A stretch of 64,000 nt of DNA from Haemonchus contortus. Lineage: Eukaryota > Nematoda > Chromadorea > Rhabditida > Trichostrongylidae. Location: positions 7,794,491 to 7,858,490 of the forward strand of contig LS997566.1 of the NCBI GenBank assembly GCA_000469685.2. Reading direction: 5' to 3'. Of this stretch, positions 46,979 to 59,317 are shown in pieces. The translations under genes and the position numbers were made by a program. The stretch's first letter is position 1. Each line of letters opens with the position of its first letter. Under the pieces are notes generated by a model. That model was given only the letters and a program-made list of their open reading frames with translations. It did no database searches and was not told the origin of the DNA.

Positions 46979-49900
46979 TCATCGCAACCTGCAGCCGATC
47001 GCCGATCATCTGCTGGCCGAACACACATACGGAATGGTTCAGATGCCGTCATCGTGTGCGGTAGAGCCACCTACTGTCTATTGCTCATCACATGCTTCAG
47101 TCTCATCCACTTCATCAACGTCTTCACATTCATCTATGGAGGTTCGTTCCCCGGTTTGGCTCCATTCCTTACTACTTTCTCAACAGGGCTCGATATTCTG
47201 ACTCATCCTCACCGATTCGATCGATGCCACTTCAGAAACACCAACGCCACCAGCCTAGCACCGCCGCTGCCGCAGCCGCTGCCGTGATTGCCATCGACAC
47301 CAGCGACTACGTTTTTTCGCCACGATTACTGGATTACTCTCCCACCACCGCCACAACACTCTCGACCGCGTCCGATGCCCTCAGAATAGCGCACGAACAA
47401 CTACGCAAGGTCAGTGATGATGGGAAAACCTGAAAATTTCGAATTTCCCCGTAACTCCGAAGACGTGAACACAGAATAAGCTTCTTTACTTCACTCATTT
47501 TGCACTAGTTATGTTAATTGTAGTTGGAGCGCTATCGCCCCCACAGTTGCTCTTCAGGATGTACTCCCTGTCTCATACATACCGTAGCCAGCCGAACTTT
47601 CCTTTCCTCCAGGAGGGTGTCAGGCTCGTTTGCAGGATGGGATCTCCGACATAGGCATCAGCTGACTATCACATGTTAGTGTATAGGCCAAATATATGTT
47701 CAAACATCACTATAATTTTGTGTGAAGGTCGAGTGCGGGGCGCATTCCAACCTGAACTACAGGAACTCTGTTTTGTCTCGAAGTTCAAGTGAACCACTAC
47801 TATTATTTCACCGCACTACGTGGCGCGGAAGTTTCATGAGGTGGGCGGTTTGTGGGCAAAACTTCGGCATCGGACGGGACTCGAACCAGAAGTTCCGGCA
47901 CCGTGTTCTTAATCCCTTACTTTATCGAGAACGTGAGGGATAAGGAGAGGGGAACAAGTACTGGTTTGAATTCCATCTAAGGCCGAGATTTTGATGAACG
48001 AGAGCGGGTTCGACTTCTGTCGGAGGCTGAGCCTTTGTCCTCAAATTGCATACTTTGTGAGACTTATGCAGGCTGTTTATTCAACTCTCTTGGGTGAACA
48101 GCTCTGAACAATTAAGTTCTTTCAAGATTCTCTTCATGGTCCCGGAATCCTAAGAGCTTGAAGGCATTAGCTTCACACTGCTTTCTCTCCTCTATCGATA
48201 TTTCCACTTTTTGCGTGTCCTTTCCCACATTTCACACAGTCGACATTCATTTTGATTGATCTGAATCCCACAGCTCCATATGGGAAGGTTTATCCGGCAA
48301 AAACAACCTATTTATAATTGTCTCCATCCGAGAACACCCTTACACCGGCATGTGGGGCACCAGTATAGACAAAACGTGAGCAAAATCGATTGATGGTAAT
48401 TAACTGAAGCATGAGCGAGTTAAATCATAAGTGTAAAACATGTTGTTTGGGCAAAAAGGAGCGCGTTTGTCCCAGGTGCAATTACGAGATAGCCTAGGAC
48501 GATGATGAAAACGAGACAAAAATATCGGTCTACGAAACCCGTCAAAGAAATTCCTGTCATTCAGAAGTATAAACCAGGTACAGGCATGGCCGTAGATGGG
48601 AAAGCCCTTCAAGTATGCACTCCTACGCAGAAAATGCCCCATGGACTTGAAGTGCACATAGTTCAAGGGTGTGATGGATGGGGAGCAGTACTGCCAGTTG
48701 CCCTCTCCTTACTAGAGATCGTAATCGCTTCCTTTGGGGAGAAAGGCTCCCATTCGGTATCAAAGTTACGAATGGTATGGTAAACTGCAGCTAGGAAGAG
48801 GTTCCTTTGAATGAAAAAGTTGGAAAAGTGGAGTGAAGGTGGTTCATGTGGACGGTATGCGGGAGTGAAAATTTGGGAGGAGATTGCAGTCGATGGGGAG
48901 AACCCGTCCTTTCATAGCCGACCTTGCTAGGATTTAAATGGGTATGTTCTTCCCAATGTTTGTTCTGGAATTATGAAAAAAGCTTCAAATAATTAAATTT
49001 TGGAAGTAGAATGTGAGCTTCCAAATCACCCAACCAGGTGGTCTCCAGCAAATCACCACTATTGTTTACCCAACTTGATTGGGATAAAATAGGGTGCATC
49101 GAGCGATATTCTGTTTCTAGTCGAACAAAGTGCCCTCCCATTGTCATACAGTTTAGTGGGGGGTTGTAAACAACTAGGAACAGTGTCAAGCCGCACATGT
49201 TGTTCTTACGGATTGCGGTGTAAAATGACAGTGACGGCTGGAGCCAGGTGGAGCCAGGTCAAGAAATGGCTCCGTCACACAACGACCCGCCATACCTATC
49301 CTACATCCAAAAAACCCCTCGTCGACAAATGGTGGGGGAACAGTAGATGGGGGTAAATGTAAACATGCATATCACATCTCGCACATACGGTAAATTCTTG
49401 ATTAATTCGTCATCGTATAGCCTCTCCATCCCAAATTAACATAGACAACATCTCTGTCGTCCACAAGTTTGGCCCTAACCGAAGCAATGGCGTTTTTTTT
49501 TCCAATCAAATAGTTCAGGTAATCAGCTGGTAATGGACTCTAAATCGCTGGGAATTGTTTTTTGGGTCCCACATCAAAGAATTAAGAGTGTAGACGTTTA
49601 AATTTGCTGTCGTCTGGTATTGTGAATTACAGTATAGACCAGGCGCACACTCAAATGTTTCTGAGACTTAACTGGGATTCAGGTGCATGGCGCACCTCCA
49701 TGGTTGATTAAAGTGTTTCATTCTTCTACGGAATGAAGGAAGTTTAGAAGCAGTCCTCGTGTCTATTGTCTCCACTGCGCTTTTCTTACGTCCTTCTCCA
49801 TTTGCCACCTTATATTTACTAAAACCCACTAATGTTTACTTGTTTACTTACTTAATAAGATCAGGTAAATTATTCAAGCCATCAGAATAATTGGCCATTT

Positions 49901-52410
49901 CGCAAGTATACAATTTTTTACGCTAAAGAAAAAATGTAGATTGAAACGCCAGCTCATTAAAACCCGTTTTGGGGTAGGCCGTGATCCCACTTCCATTCAG
50001 ACCGTGGTAGTGATTGGATGCGTATTTGGTTTGCGCCGTTGCTATGAATTCTGCTTGTCCCTGATGTCAATTATAAGACGTGGATGGAAAAGAAGTTTCG
50101 ATTGGTCTAAGCGGAACCTAAGCCAGGATTTGATCCGCATACCATCCCTATAATGATGTCTTCATTAAAACACCCTGTCTATTGTTACCCTTCGCAAAAT
50201 TCTATTACTGTAAAGGTGATTCTTAGTAATCAATATTTGAATGGTCGCTTGTTTGTAGTTGTGTTTACTTGCATCACAATGGGGGAAACCCGAACGGGCA
50301 TAACAGACCCACAGGCAAGGACTGCTCTACCGTTATTAAGCGATAAGCCAGTGACGAAAAGCCTTTGTGTAGAAATAGTGGCGAATTTTTATTGGAAGAT
50401 ACAGTACCCTCGGAAATTGATTTGTGATAGGTTTTCTAATCGCTTTTGGCAACTTTAGAGGTGGTCTTTGTGGTTTCTTTGTGTGGCAGAAAAGTAAACT
50501 TTGGGGTTTCCGGTTGTTATCAGATTGTATACAACATAGCTATAAAGTTTCCTATCAAGGAATCTTCAACGAAAAGCTGTGTACAGCATAACTGAGGGAA
50601 TTCCTATCGGGGAATGTTAACTGAAAAGCTGTTTACGGCATAAATGTGGGAACTCTTATCAAGGGACGTTCACCGAGGCCAATCTTCTTTATTCCACTTC
50701 CATCTGTACCCTTGTATGGGACGACGCTCTGGAATGTCTTCTGGAGTGTAATCGCTGAATCGTCAGTGTCTGGGATGTAGAGCCGTCTTTTTATAGACTG
50801 TCCCTCCCGTGAACTTTGGGAGTTTTTACAAACAGGCCATTGTCGACGGACGAGCAGTTTTTTGGGATCTGAAACTCAGTTCCACGAAATGGAGGGAAAG
50901 GATCGGAAAGGAATGGGGTGAGGAAAGGGGAATCTGTGGGAACCACTGGATCAACGACTTTGCAGCCATTTGTATGATGTATAAACAGCGATAGGGAGAA
51001 TCCTGAGAAAGCGGCAGCTAGAGGAGACAGCAACTCGTAAAAATTTCGCGCAAAACGATGAAATAGGAGTGTAAAGAGGGCAAAGCAGGTCTCTAGTTTC
51101 GGTCGGATTTCCCACAACCCGTTATAAATACCCAAACGTAAATGATACGGACTTTTACGACCATCACCGATTGGTTCCCACTCGTGCAATGGAAGAATTC
51201 TGTCGTAAATGTTTGACTTTGAAGGGATCTTATTTTCAATTTTTCCCATTTCATCGAAAGACGTCGGTAGTACTGGTCCTATAAAGGCTACCTGTACTTT
51301 TGAAACGAACAACTGGTGGGGTGATTAAACAGAAACGGTAGCCGCAAAATTAGTGCAGCAGATGTTGGCAGCAACCATTGTTCTCGCTTGGTTTACAAAA
51401 ACATTTTAAACAAACCGAATTTTTCATCTTTTTTTTCGAGCCGATCCATTTGCCCACCTGCAACGGTGGCGTTTTTAGCCAGGCACCACACGATTGCTAA
51501 AATCTAAAATGAAATTGCTGGAATGAGGTATCAGAGTCTGGGGAAGAATCTGCCAAAAATTTCTCAGAAGTCCCAATTTTTCTCGAAATTTTCCAAAAAT
51601 TTCCTAAGGAGTACTGTCATATGAAAGGTTGCTTGTATGCAACAATCTCTCCGGAGATTTCATGATTTCGCAACCCATTGACCAGGTCGTAATTCATCTC
51701 CAACAAGACTTCAAGCGGTAGAACGAGGTATGGGCGCCAAGTGGAGGGTTCGAGGCTATGAACTTGCCAACGGCTTCAGCACTGAAGTGGTTGGTATCAA
51801 ACTCATACGAGGCACTTGTCAGGTATGGGGGAGGAGTGGGGGGGGGGGGGGACACCGGCCATTTTAGGCCTAAATAACCAAGAACTAGGCAGCTATTGCG
51901 CTATAAAGAAAGCGAGGGCAAAAGCGGTCTCAGAAATGTAGGGGATACAGACCACGGTGTCCGGAAAGCACAAGTCCGTTCTCGAAGCCGTCTGATGCCG
52001 GAGTTTTGCCCATAACCTGCTAATCTTATGAGACTTTTCCATAAAGGAGAACAGCCAACAAAAGATCAGATGAGAAGTTCAAGGACGTTTCAGAAAAAAT
52101 CTGGATCGATGCGGGACTTCTGGAGAACATATTTCCCGAACGATGTAATGATAATGCTTTATATTAAGCCCATTAAAATTAGTCCAATTAAAATGGATTT
52201 CTAATGTTTGAGAGGCTTTTTTTGTACTATAATCCCAAAAAAGGTTCACACCCCAGTAATTTTTGTCTATTTCAGGTATACATAGCTGAGGCTTCCCTTT
52301 TGACGAATATGGAACAGTGCAGTAGCTCATTGGATCTTGATCATATTATGGATGGTTTGAGGCGACTGGCCGTTTATGAGGCTGACATTCAACGACGATT
52401 GTTCTGTCAT
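46979..52410 (+). CDS. Unrecognised gene, three internal exons, paralogous to the 34-36 kb gene
   Basis: Exon 46979-47141 follows TGTTGCAG and ends at GTTCGT. It encodes a Ser/Thr-rich stretch (SVSSTSSTSSHSSME). Exon 47236-47409 follows TGCCACTTCAG in phase 0, has an alanine tract (A7), an STASDALRIAHEQLRK end and a GTCAGT donor. Exon 52276-52410 follows TATTTCAG in phase 0 and ends at GTGAGT. Its 45 residues (with CSSSLDLDHIMDGLRRL and IQRRLFCH) match the 35239-35373 exon at 16 positions and are the same length. The 4.9-kb intron may hide further exons. The 5' end and the last exon are not fixed; terminal candidates start after TTTAG at 53422 or TTTCAG at 53764. Low-complexity Ser/Ala regions would suit a regulatory protein, but no domain is recognised. 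Confidence 0.5.
47570..47760 (+). repeat. tRNA-derived SINE, weak 3' copy
   Basis: Only the distal body is clear: CTCCAGGAGGGTGTCAGGCT, GTGTATAGGCCAAATATATG, and GAAGGTCGAGTGCGGGGCGC. It lies inside the proposed long intron. Confidence 0.6.
47848..47925 (-). repeat. Second tRNA-like dispersed repeat, copy 1
   Basis: The minus strand carries a B-box-like GGTTCGAGTCCCG followed by GATGCCGAAGTTTTGCCCAC. A diverged copy in opposite orientation lies at 51945-52030. It differs from the main SINE family. Confidence 0.5.
50538..50678. repeat. Tandem repeat, about 2.7 units of 52-53 bp
   Basis: Units at 50538-50590, 50591-50642 and a partial unit at 50643-50678 share TCCTATC(A/G)(A/G)GGAAT and GAAAAGCTGT(G/T)TAC(A/G)GCATA. 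They are diverged by about 10-20 percent by eye. Confidence 0.75.
51838..51851 (+). repeat. Poly(G) tract (G14)
   Basis: Uninterrupted run of fourteen G. Confidence 0.95.
51945..52030 (+). repeat. Second tRNA-like dispersed repeat, copy 2
   Basis: Reverse orientation relative to 47848-47925. It shares ACGGTGTCCGGAA and GCCGTCTGATGCCGGAGTTT, then TTGCCCATAACC. The B-box is degraded to TTCTCGAAGCC. Confidence 0.45.
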
Positions 52411-54299
52411 GTGAGTTTTCTTTCTTAGCTCTTTTCTCATTATCGCTATAGCCCATTTCTCTGCACATCCGAAATGTTCCATCCCTCGTATACTGGTGGG
52501 AGAGGGATCATTGCCGGGCTATCACCTACATTTAGTATTTCCAACTATCCGATCAATAATACTCATATATAAAAAGCTTTCATGAGATTGTGTTTGTTGT
52601 AAGAATCATCGCTATTGTCCTGGTAAATATGGAGGGACTAACCTACAAGGAATTTATAATTGGACCCTTTCCAGAAATACTACCCACTCTGAACGTTTCT
52701 CTCCTCCTCCGTTTTCCTCCTCAAGCATCGGAAGTTCGGAGATCTCGAAAAAGTTTTTTTTTACACCGACGTCATTCATACCGCTCTCTGGTTGTGGTGG
52801 GAATCATCCGATTTCCTTACATCATTTGTGATGACGAGTGGGTTCAGGAGAAGTATCATTGGTAGCTAAAAACTGATAAACATTTTGCCGACCAAAGATC
52901 TCTCCGACTGGGTTATCCGCTTCCAATCACCTGACTGAGTCGTTTAAACTGGTTATGACGGTTTGTTGCTGAAAAATGAGGTGTTAACTGGGAGTTTTCG
53001 AGGTTTCAGCAAGAGTTTTTTTTTTCATTCGACAGGGTTCGAAGCTAACAAATGTTAGTGATTTGAGAGGCCAATTGGGCAGAGACCAGAGCTACTGCAA
53101 GTAGAATCCTTAGGTGCGCCCTGCTTACCTAGTTCTTTTGTCAATGGACTTACCATCGAGATAGAACAGAGGTAGAGAGTATCGCCGTCGCAGTCCTGGT
53201 CCATAAGTCAGTTCCTGAACCATCCAAATTGAGCTCTCCCACGAGAACAGCTGATTGCTAGCAGCCTCAGCTAATGGCATGCGAACGACCGAACCTCCCC
53301 TCCAATGACCCATTACGCCTTGTTGAGGGATGAGCTTCGCACGCGATTTCGAGCTAAAGTCGAGATTGAAATGAATTTCCAAGAAATTGGTGATTTATAG
53401 TCTCTTTTCCTCATTGTTTAGGTCCATGAGGCTCGGGTAGAGCTATGCCAAGTGACTATGATATCACACGTATGACCCAATGGATCAGATTCGGGTCTAT
53501 TACCACCTAGGCGCCCTAAATCCTTTAGAGGTCAACATAGGTCATACTGATTTGGGAGGGGGGGGGGGATGAAAGCATTGGCTCGTATGACACATTGGTG
53601 GCTCGTAGTGAAGCCATGTATAGGGGTCAATGAAGCATTCAAACATCGCTTTGACTACAAATGGGTACCCAAGGTGTGAGTGCCTCCCAAGAGGGGATTG
53701 GTCGGCAAAAAATATGGTTTTTGGACTTTTCAAAACTGTCCAGCTAATCTGATTCTGTTTCAGATCCAATTGTTGTCATCGTAGTCGTCGGATCAAAAAG
53801 GACTCGTCGTTAATGTCTTTCCATGTCCACATCGCCTCATCGTCATTATTTCATACCAGCCAGCCATTTTGGTACTACAAATATTTCCGCTCATCATATT
53901 GTGACGATAGACTCGTCGGAATGTGCCTGTCTGTACATAGACGGAAATTGACCTTGAATTCATGTGTGTGTGCGTGTGATACGACGACATTGTGATAGTT
54001 CAGCAGTCATATGCACTTGCCCCCGAGTCTCGCCATCTGTTCTCTGTTTTTTCTCCTATCTGATATCGTCACTTTAACTGGTCTCTTTAGACTTCCCCCA
54101 CCCCCTTTTACCCCGAGAGAAGAATTGGAATTGTACTAAGTACTAGCGTAAGAGAGAGTTTGAAAAAATGATTGTAGTTGAAAATAACTAGGCAATGAGC
54201 CATTTATTGAATTCTGAAGTATAAAGGTGTAACCGGTTATATTCGCACAAACACACACACATTTACTAAAGTATAAACAGGAAAAAGCCTTTGGCGGTA
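52411..54299. other. Downstream or intronic stretch with a degraded SINE
   Basis: Holds possible terminal exons of the preceding gene and a degraded + strand SINE body at about 53500-53720 (GGGATGAAAGCATTGGCTCG, CATGTATAGGGGTCAATGAA), with a G11 run at 53558-53568 inside it. Open frames of 60-91 codons have no motif. Confidence 0.4.
53558..53568 (+). repeat. Poly(G) tract (G11)
   Basis: Run of eleven G, at the place in the degraded SINE where intact copies have only GGGAGG. Confidence 0.9.
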
Positions 54300-54590
54300 G
54301 CCGGCCCCCAAATGGGATGCGCCTTAGAATTTGACTTCCATTCAGGATCGCGTGGTGGTTTGAATGCGGCTGCGACTTATACAATGACTTACGGTGACCA
54401 GCCGAACCATCTCTGTACCAGTCAGTGCTTTTTGTCCTCCCAGACCTGAGCCCAGGTACCAATTGGCCAACCGATCCCGGCGGGATGAGAGGTTTGGTTG
54501 ACCTGGGTGAGTATTGATCCAGAACTCGAACTTTGGGCAATGCGTGTTTAACAGCACACTGCTTGCCAGGACATCACCTACGCCCTACTC
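54300..54590 (-). repeat. tRNA-derived SINE copy
   Basis: Minus-strand member. On the + strand it reads GACTTCCATTCAGGATCGCG, ACAATGACTTACGGTGACCA, GTACCAGTCAGTGCTTTT and CCTCCCAGACCTGAGCC, with a tRNA-like remnant at the right end (GAACTCGAACTTTGGGC). Confidence 0.75.
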
Positions 54591-55129
54591 ACGTTTACCG
54601 CCGTATCAAAAGTAAGGGGAGAACTGGGAGACGGTCAACGGTCACCGGTTGAAAGTATGAAGGCACCAGAGACCGCATGAATAGTTTTCACTGGAAATAT
54701 TTCCACAATGGACCCGACGCGTGCCGCACACCGCTGCCCCTACGCTGCGCTTTGCCATCGTTCCAGTGGCCGCGCGTGGCGAGCTTTGGATATGCGCGAT
54801 ATGCGTGGAAATCTGGAAACCCGTTCTACACAAAGGAAAAGGGCCCACAAAGGGATGTATTTGTCTATGAGTCGAAATCCGTCCAAGATGTCTGCTTGAA
54901 TTATTACGATGCTGACCGATAGGTTTCCGGTAAGTCATGGTGCTATCCAAACAGACGGCTAGCACCTTTCATAAGAAACCAAACGCTAGGTGGTTCCTAT
55001 GGGCATTTATAGGTAGCAAAAGTCAGACTTCAGTAAGTCTATGATTTTGATCGGGCTCTTTCCGTCTCAGGGATCTCGGGAAAGAAATATGGTACACTGT
55101 TGAACCAGGTAGGTTGCTATTAATCTTAC
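54591..55129. other. Open on several frames, not resolved
   Basis: The segment 54640-54965 is open on both strands (81 and 63 codons on +, 107 on -), is CpG-rich near 54710-54800 and ends on the + strand at a good GTAAGT donor (54933). It may contain an exon, but frame and strand cannot be decided from the sequence alone. Confidence 0.3.
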
Positions 55130-55303
55130 CCTTTCCAATGACTCAATCGAAACGTCTGTCCGGGAACGGTCCAACGGACTTGTTTGCCTTCAGTTAACGA
55201 GTTCTCCTCGAATTCATGCTGCATTCGCTTCCGATGGTACATCTGACTGGGCTTATTGGAGGAAGTTTGGTCCGAAAATTTATATTTTGCGGAGCTGTGC
55301 GAT
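55130..55303 (-). CDS. Candidate internal exon of an unrecognised minus-strand gene
   Basis: A 174-nt open stretch is framed by a CCGTTTCTAG acceptor and a GTAAGA donor. The frame encodes a basic, Ser-rich segment (SSAKYKFSDQTSSNKPSQMY) followed by HRKRMQHEFEENSLTEGKQ and VRWTVPGQTFRLSHWKG. The lysine/arginine/glutamate-rich composition looks coding. No partner exon or family was found. Confidence 0.4.
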
Positions 55304-58280
55304 CTAGAAACGGTGCAAAAAGGGGTCACAGACTGTTCTTCTATCCTTCCCATCAACGTAGAAATGCTGGACTGGCAGACTTCAGCCTTTTTTGAAGCTT
55401 TTTTGGGAAGTCATTTCGCCTAACGCCATAACAATGCAACCTATCAACCCATCAGGAGCGAAGGTTTTTTCTTGTCAGGTAGCGTGCGAAATAATCCGAT
55501 CGTGAACTACGTCTTCGAGGTCGAGTTTAAAGGGGCTTCTCCGAGAACTGAAAAATTGCAGAGAATCGAATTCAGCTTATACTGCATAGAAGGGTAACTC
55601 ACTGTTTCAAGACATTGGTACTACGTCCGTTAGGCTCAAGTGGTGCCCTTTAGGCAGCCCGTCCTACATACCCCTATAAAGACGGAGGTAGTACCAAGGG
55701 TAGAAGAATCACATGACGCTCCGTTTATCTGAACACCAACTAAGTCAATCGGACTCATCCCAGCGAGTCCGTGGTTACGGGCTTGCTCTTAACCCCCCTT
55801 CGGGCGCGTTCGGATTGTAATCTAGCACCAATCCCAAACAACTCCAGGGAATATTTGAGAAGAATCTTTGAAGCCATCCTTCGTACCACTTATACCTTAT
55901 GTTGAACACTCTGACTGTCATAGGCCCCATCACCCTCTTATATGGCTAACAAGATGAGGACGAACACTAAAAAAGCGATGATCTCACTGAGGACCAAGTT
56001 AAAGCCTGAATCGAGCGGATCATCCGTTCCTATGGTTAGAGGGTATGGTCAGATGAGGGCGCGAATTTTTCGCGCGCGGCAAGCGCGGTCCAGTGGCGCG
56101 GCAAAAATCAAGTCGATCAGTTGTTACTCGCATACTGTCGCGCAAGCTTCACCAGATCTTCTGATCCAACATATCACACTACATACAAACAGTATTCAGC
56201 TGTCCAGTTGTGATCATTTCTGTTCATACAGACTGCCAACCGTTCCAACCCAAAATTGGTACTTTCTTCAGCAATCATTTTCATCATTAGTCGATTAGAA
56301 TCGTACTGAGTTCGCAATTCACATCATAATGAAGTCAATGATGCGATTGTGATCGAAGATGACCGGTGCAAACTGTTGGCAAAAATCAGTCACAACCAAA
56401 AATAAAGGTACCTATTTTGTATTCGAACGATCGACAGGAGGCCTGTTTGAACAGCACCTATCGCATAATACAATATTTTTAATTTTATCCTTCAGCACCG
56501 ATTGTTAAAGGGCTAGAGCACTTACCATATAACTATCTGGAATCGGGGAAAATGTGTAATGTAAATAGCATAATCGAATCTGAAGTGAAAGGCATGAAGC
56601 ATTCAGCGTGGATTGATTTCGTTTCGGAATGAGCCTATGCCCTAGGGATTCGTCGGACCTGCAGACAGAGTTTAACTTAATTTCGGCCTTCCTTATGAAT
56701 TAGCTCCAGGAAAAGGTTAGGTAAAATCGAAGGATCTGTTGGGAATGTTGCCTCTATGAGTATTTCAAGAGGTCACCCATATATGGAGCGACCGTCGAAG
56801 CCTACGCCGTCTTCTTTCAACTGACCATACTCTGCCAGAGTAACCAGTAAGATTTGGCGTGATCAATAATGCTAATCGATCAGCTGGGCACGAAACTTCC
56901 TCTCCAGCTTATATAACTACTCGTCACGGAAATTCACCCGACTTCAGTTCAGCGGAAGCTTATCAGTGATGTAGATAAGGGCACAATAAGATCGTATAAG
57001 GCTAGCGCTGCCGGACGACGGAAGCGCAAAACATCGTATAAGCGAGGGGCCGCTATCTCTGTAAGGCTATAAAGTTATCAAGTGACTTTTCTTGTGAGCG
57101 AGTGCTTCTCGCAATATTCATGGTCGAAGGGAGGGGCCGCTTCTCTTTAAAAAGCTCGTGGAGTTCTCTAGGTGACCAACTTGCGTCACCGGATAGGAGA
57201 CGTTCTCCGAGCCGTCGTGAAGTCAGAGAGGGAAAGCGAAAGCGTGGCGCATCCTAGAATCGTTCTTGTATGTAAATGCAGTTATTGAGCGACTCCTTAC
57301 TTGCCATTGTGTATATGCATAGCTGCACCTTTGTTACAAAGGTTAATGTGTCATCTGATTAATCGTTTCCGACGGTACCGTCAGAGTCAGGAGCCACTTG
57401 AACGTCTAACCGACTGTCTTGTTTGTTCACGGTGGTTTTTTGTTGTTTGTTGTTACCGAAGTGGGTCGGATTACCTACAGGGAAGAGCTATCCGGTGATC
57501 AACAAAGCAAATATGCCCTGTACATCGTGTAGCCGAACACCATGACATAGTATTGGCGTTCTAGGGATTAGTAAATAACAATTGGGATCTTCTTAGATTA
57601 CCTGGACCAGCATGGAGCAAATTGGGCCGAATATGAGGCTGATCGGTCAACTCAATAACCAAAATGGATATAAGGGATTTATGCAGAAAGTATTAGAAGT
57701 AGAATAAAATAAAAAATCATAATGTCATGACAATTCACAGTTATGTGGCCCTCAACTCGACTACTCTCGGGGAAAAAGGTAGGAATATTCCGTACCTGAA
57801 CGTTCAAGACCTAAAAAAGATGGCTGTAAAACGAGGCAAAATACATATTCTTCTAAACCCCATATAGACATCATTCTTGCCATAAACTCGTTGCTATCTT
57901 GTACTGAACGGAAACCCAGTACAGGAACCAAATTCCTAGTGGTCCTAAGGTGAGGTAAAATGCAGTGGATGCAGAGCTTTATGCATACACCTCTAGGCAG
58001 GTATAAAAAACCAGCACAGGAGATGAAAACATACCAGTTGGAAGGACCACCACGTTTGGCTCAGAGAAGCAGAGAACCCGGTCAAGCTAGCTGTTTAATT
58101 ATTAATTACGTCCATTAATCAAATTTAGCCATTCTTCTACTAGACAGAACATCTTTCCCAGTCGTTAGCTGTGACTGAAATCTGAGCAGGCGTTGTAACT
58201 TATAACCTGAATAGCTTTCATGTCAGAACGGAGTAGAACTCGGAGCAGTTGGCTTCAAATGATAAAGGTTAAAGGATAAA
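55304..58280. other. Intergenic, nothing firmly recognised
   Basis: Contains a GCGCGAATTTTTCGCGCGCGG palindrome-like patch near 56058, and a duplicated GAGGGGCCGCT(A/T)(T/C)TCT motif near 57045 and 57132. Open frames up to 118 codons have no motif. Confidence 0.4.
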
Positions 58281-58559
58281 GTCTTGGGGCGTTGATCAAT
58301 CCCGTCTAAGGGATGCGCCCTCGCACTCGACTTCCATTCAGAATCGTAGTGGTGTACTGAATGCCTATGTGGCCTGTACAATGGCTTAGGGTGGCCAGCC
58401 GATGTACAAGCCAGTGTTTTTACCCTCCCTGACGAGTCTGGTACCATTTACCGACCTCGGAGGGATGGAAGGCTTAGTTGGCCTAAGCGGATATCGATTC
58501 GGGATTCGAACCCCTGACCGTACGTGTGAGATAGTGCGCCACTTGGCACTACTCGCGGG
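58281..58559 (-). repeat. tRNA-derived SINE, best-preserved minus copy
   Basis: The minus strand carries GTAGTGCCAAGTGGCGCACT, then CAGGGGTTCGAATCCCG, an exact B-box consensus, at about 58500-58516. The full body follows and ends at ATCCCTTAGACGGGATTGAT. It is the cleanest template for the family consensus. Confidence 0.85.
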
Positions 58560-59166
58560 AAATTCCGATGTAACTGACTTCAAAAATATTGAAATCTAGC
58601 AGTGTGCATTACTACAGAAATCTACTCTAGCTGGGAACAAAGTTTACAAGAGACCGAAAACTCGTACAATTGATTTACTACTCATCTTTTGTGGACCTTC
58701 AAATTCCACTACTACACTTTATCATTGATTTAACCTCTTTCGATCCCTCTTTTCGAGAACCGATCTTCCTGTATCACTTCAGAAAGTCTGCTGACGAAGC
58801 GAGGCGTTACGGACATCTGATCCACCATGTATGAACATCTATTTCGATCAATATGAAGTGAATCACCAAGTCGCAGTTACGACGGGAACATGTCTGCCTT
58901 TCGATATGAAATTTTCTGCAGTCATACCTAACGAATCTATTGGGAAAAGGAAATAATAAAACATAGTTTTGTCAAAATAAAAGTTGATTCAGAGGTTGCC
59001 AAACTTCGGTAGTTTTAGAAGGCAGCTATAAGTGCAATAGCGCAACATGTTGTGTACCCACCTTAAAACTCTCACCTCCCAAAAGTTTAAGCTGCTCAAT
59101 TTCGTTACGGGAATGTCCCAGACAAGAAGCTGCAGAGAATAGCCGTTGTACAGACCAGTGTATTTG
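58560..59166. other. Intergenic, nothing recognised
   Basis: AT-rich flank of the mariner insertion. No motif or frame was supported. Confidence 0.4.
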
Positions 59167-59168
59167 TA

Positions 59169-59197
59169 TTAGGTTGAGTCATAAGTCCTCGGACAAA
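59169..59197 (+). repeat. Mariner left terminal inverted repeat
   Basis: 29 bp, perfect match to the reverse complement of 60402-60430. Similarity continues for a few more bases inward. Confidence 0.95.
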
Positions 59198-59317
59198 TTG
59201 GCAATGATAATATTTATCTTACAATTTTTAAACGACAATAGCGAATCTTTTGAAATATGCCCCATTGGCATCGATGGTCTTCTGCCAATGCTTGGGCAGA
59301 TCGTAGATGTCCTTGCT

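Noticed and set aside
46673..47287. 204-codon + strand frame with hydrophobic segments
   Set aside because: It overlaps, in another frame, the two exons at 46979-47141 and 47236-47409, whose splice sites and phases agree and which link to a paralogous exon. The long frame looks like their shadow.
50791..51312. 173-codon minus frame
   Set aside because: It contains a hydrophobic stretch but no signal-peptide-like start, domain or supporting splice signals. A chance frame cannot be excluded.
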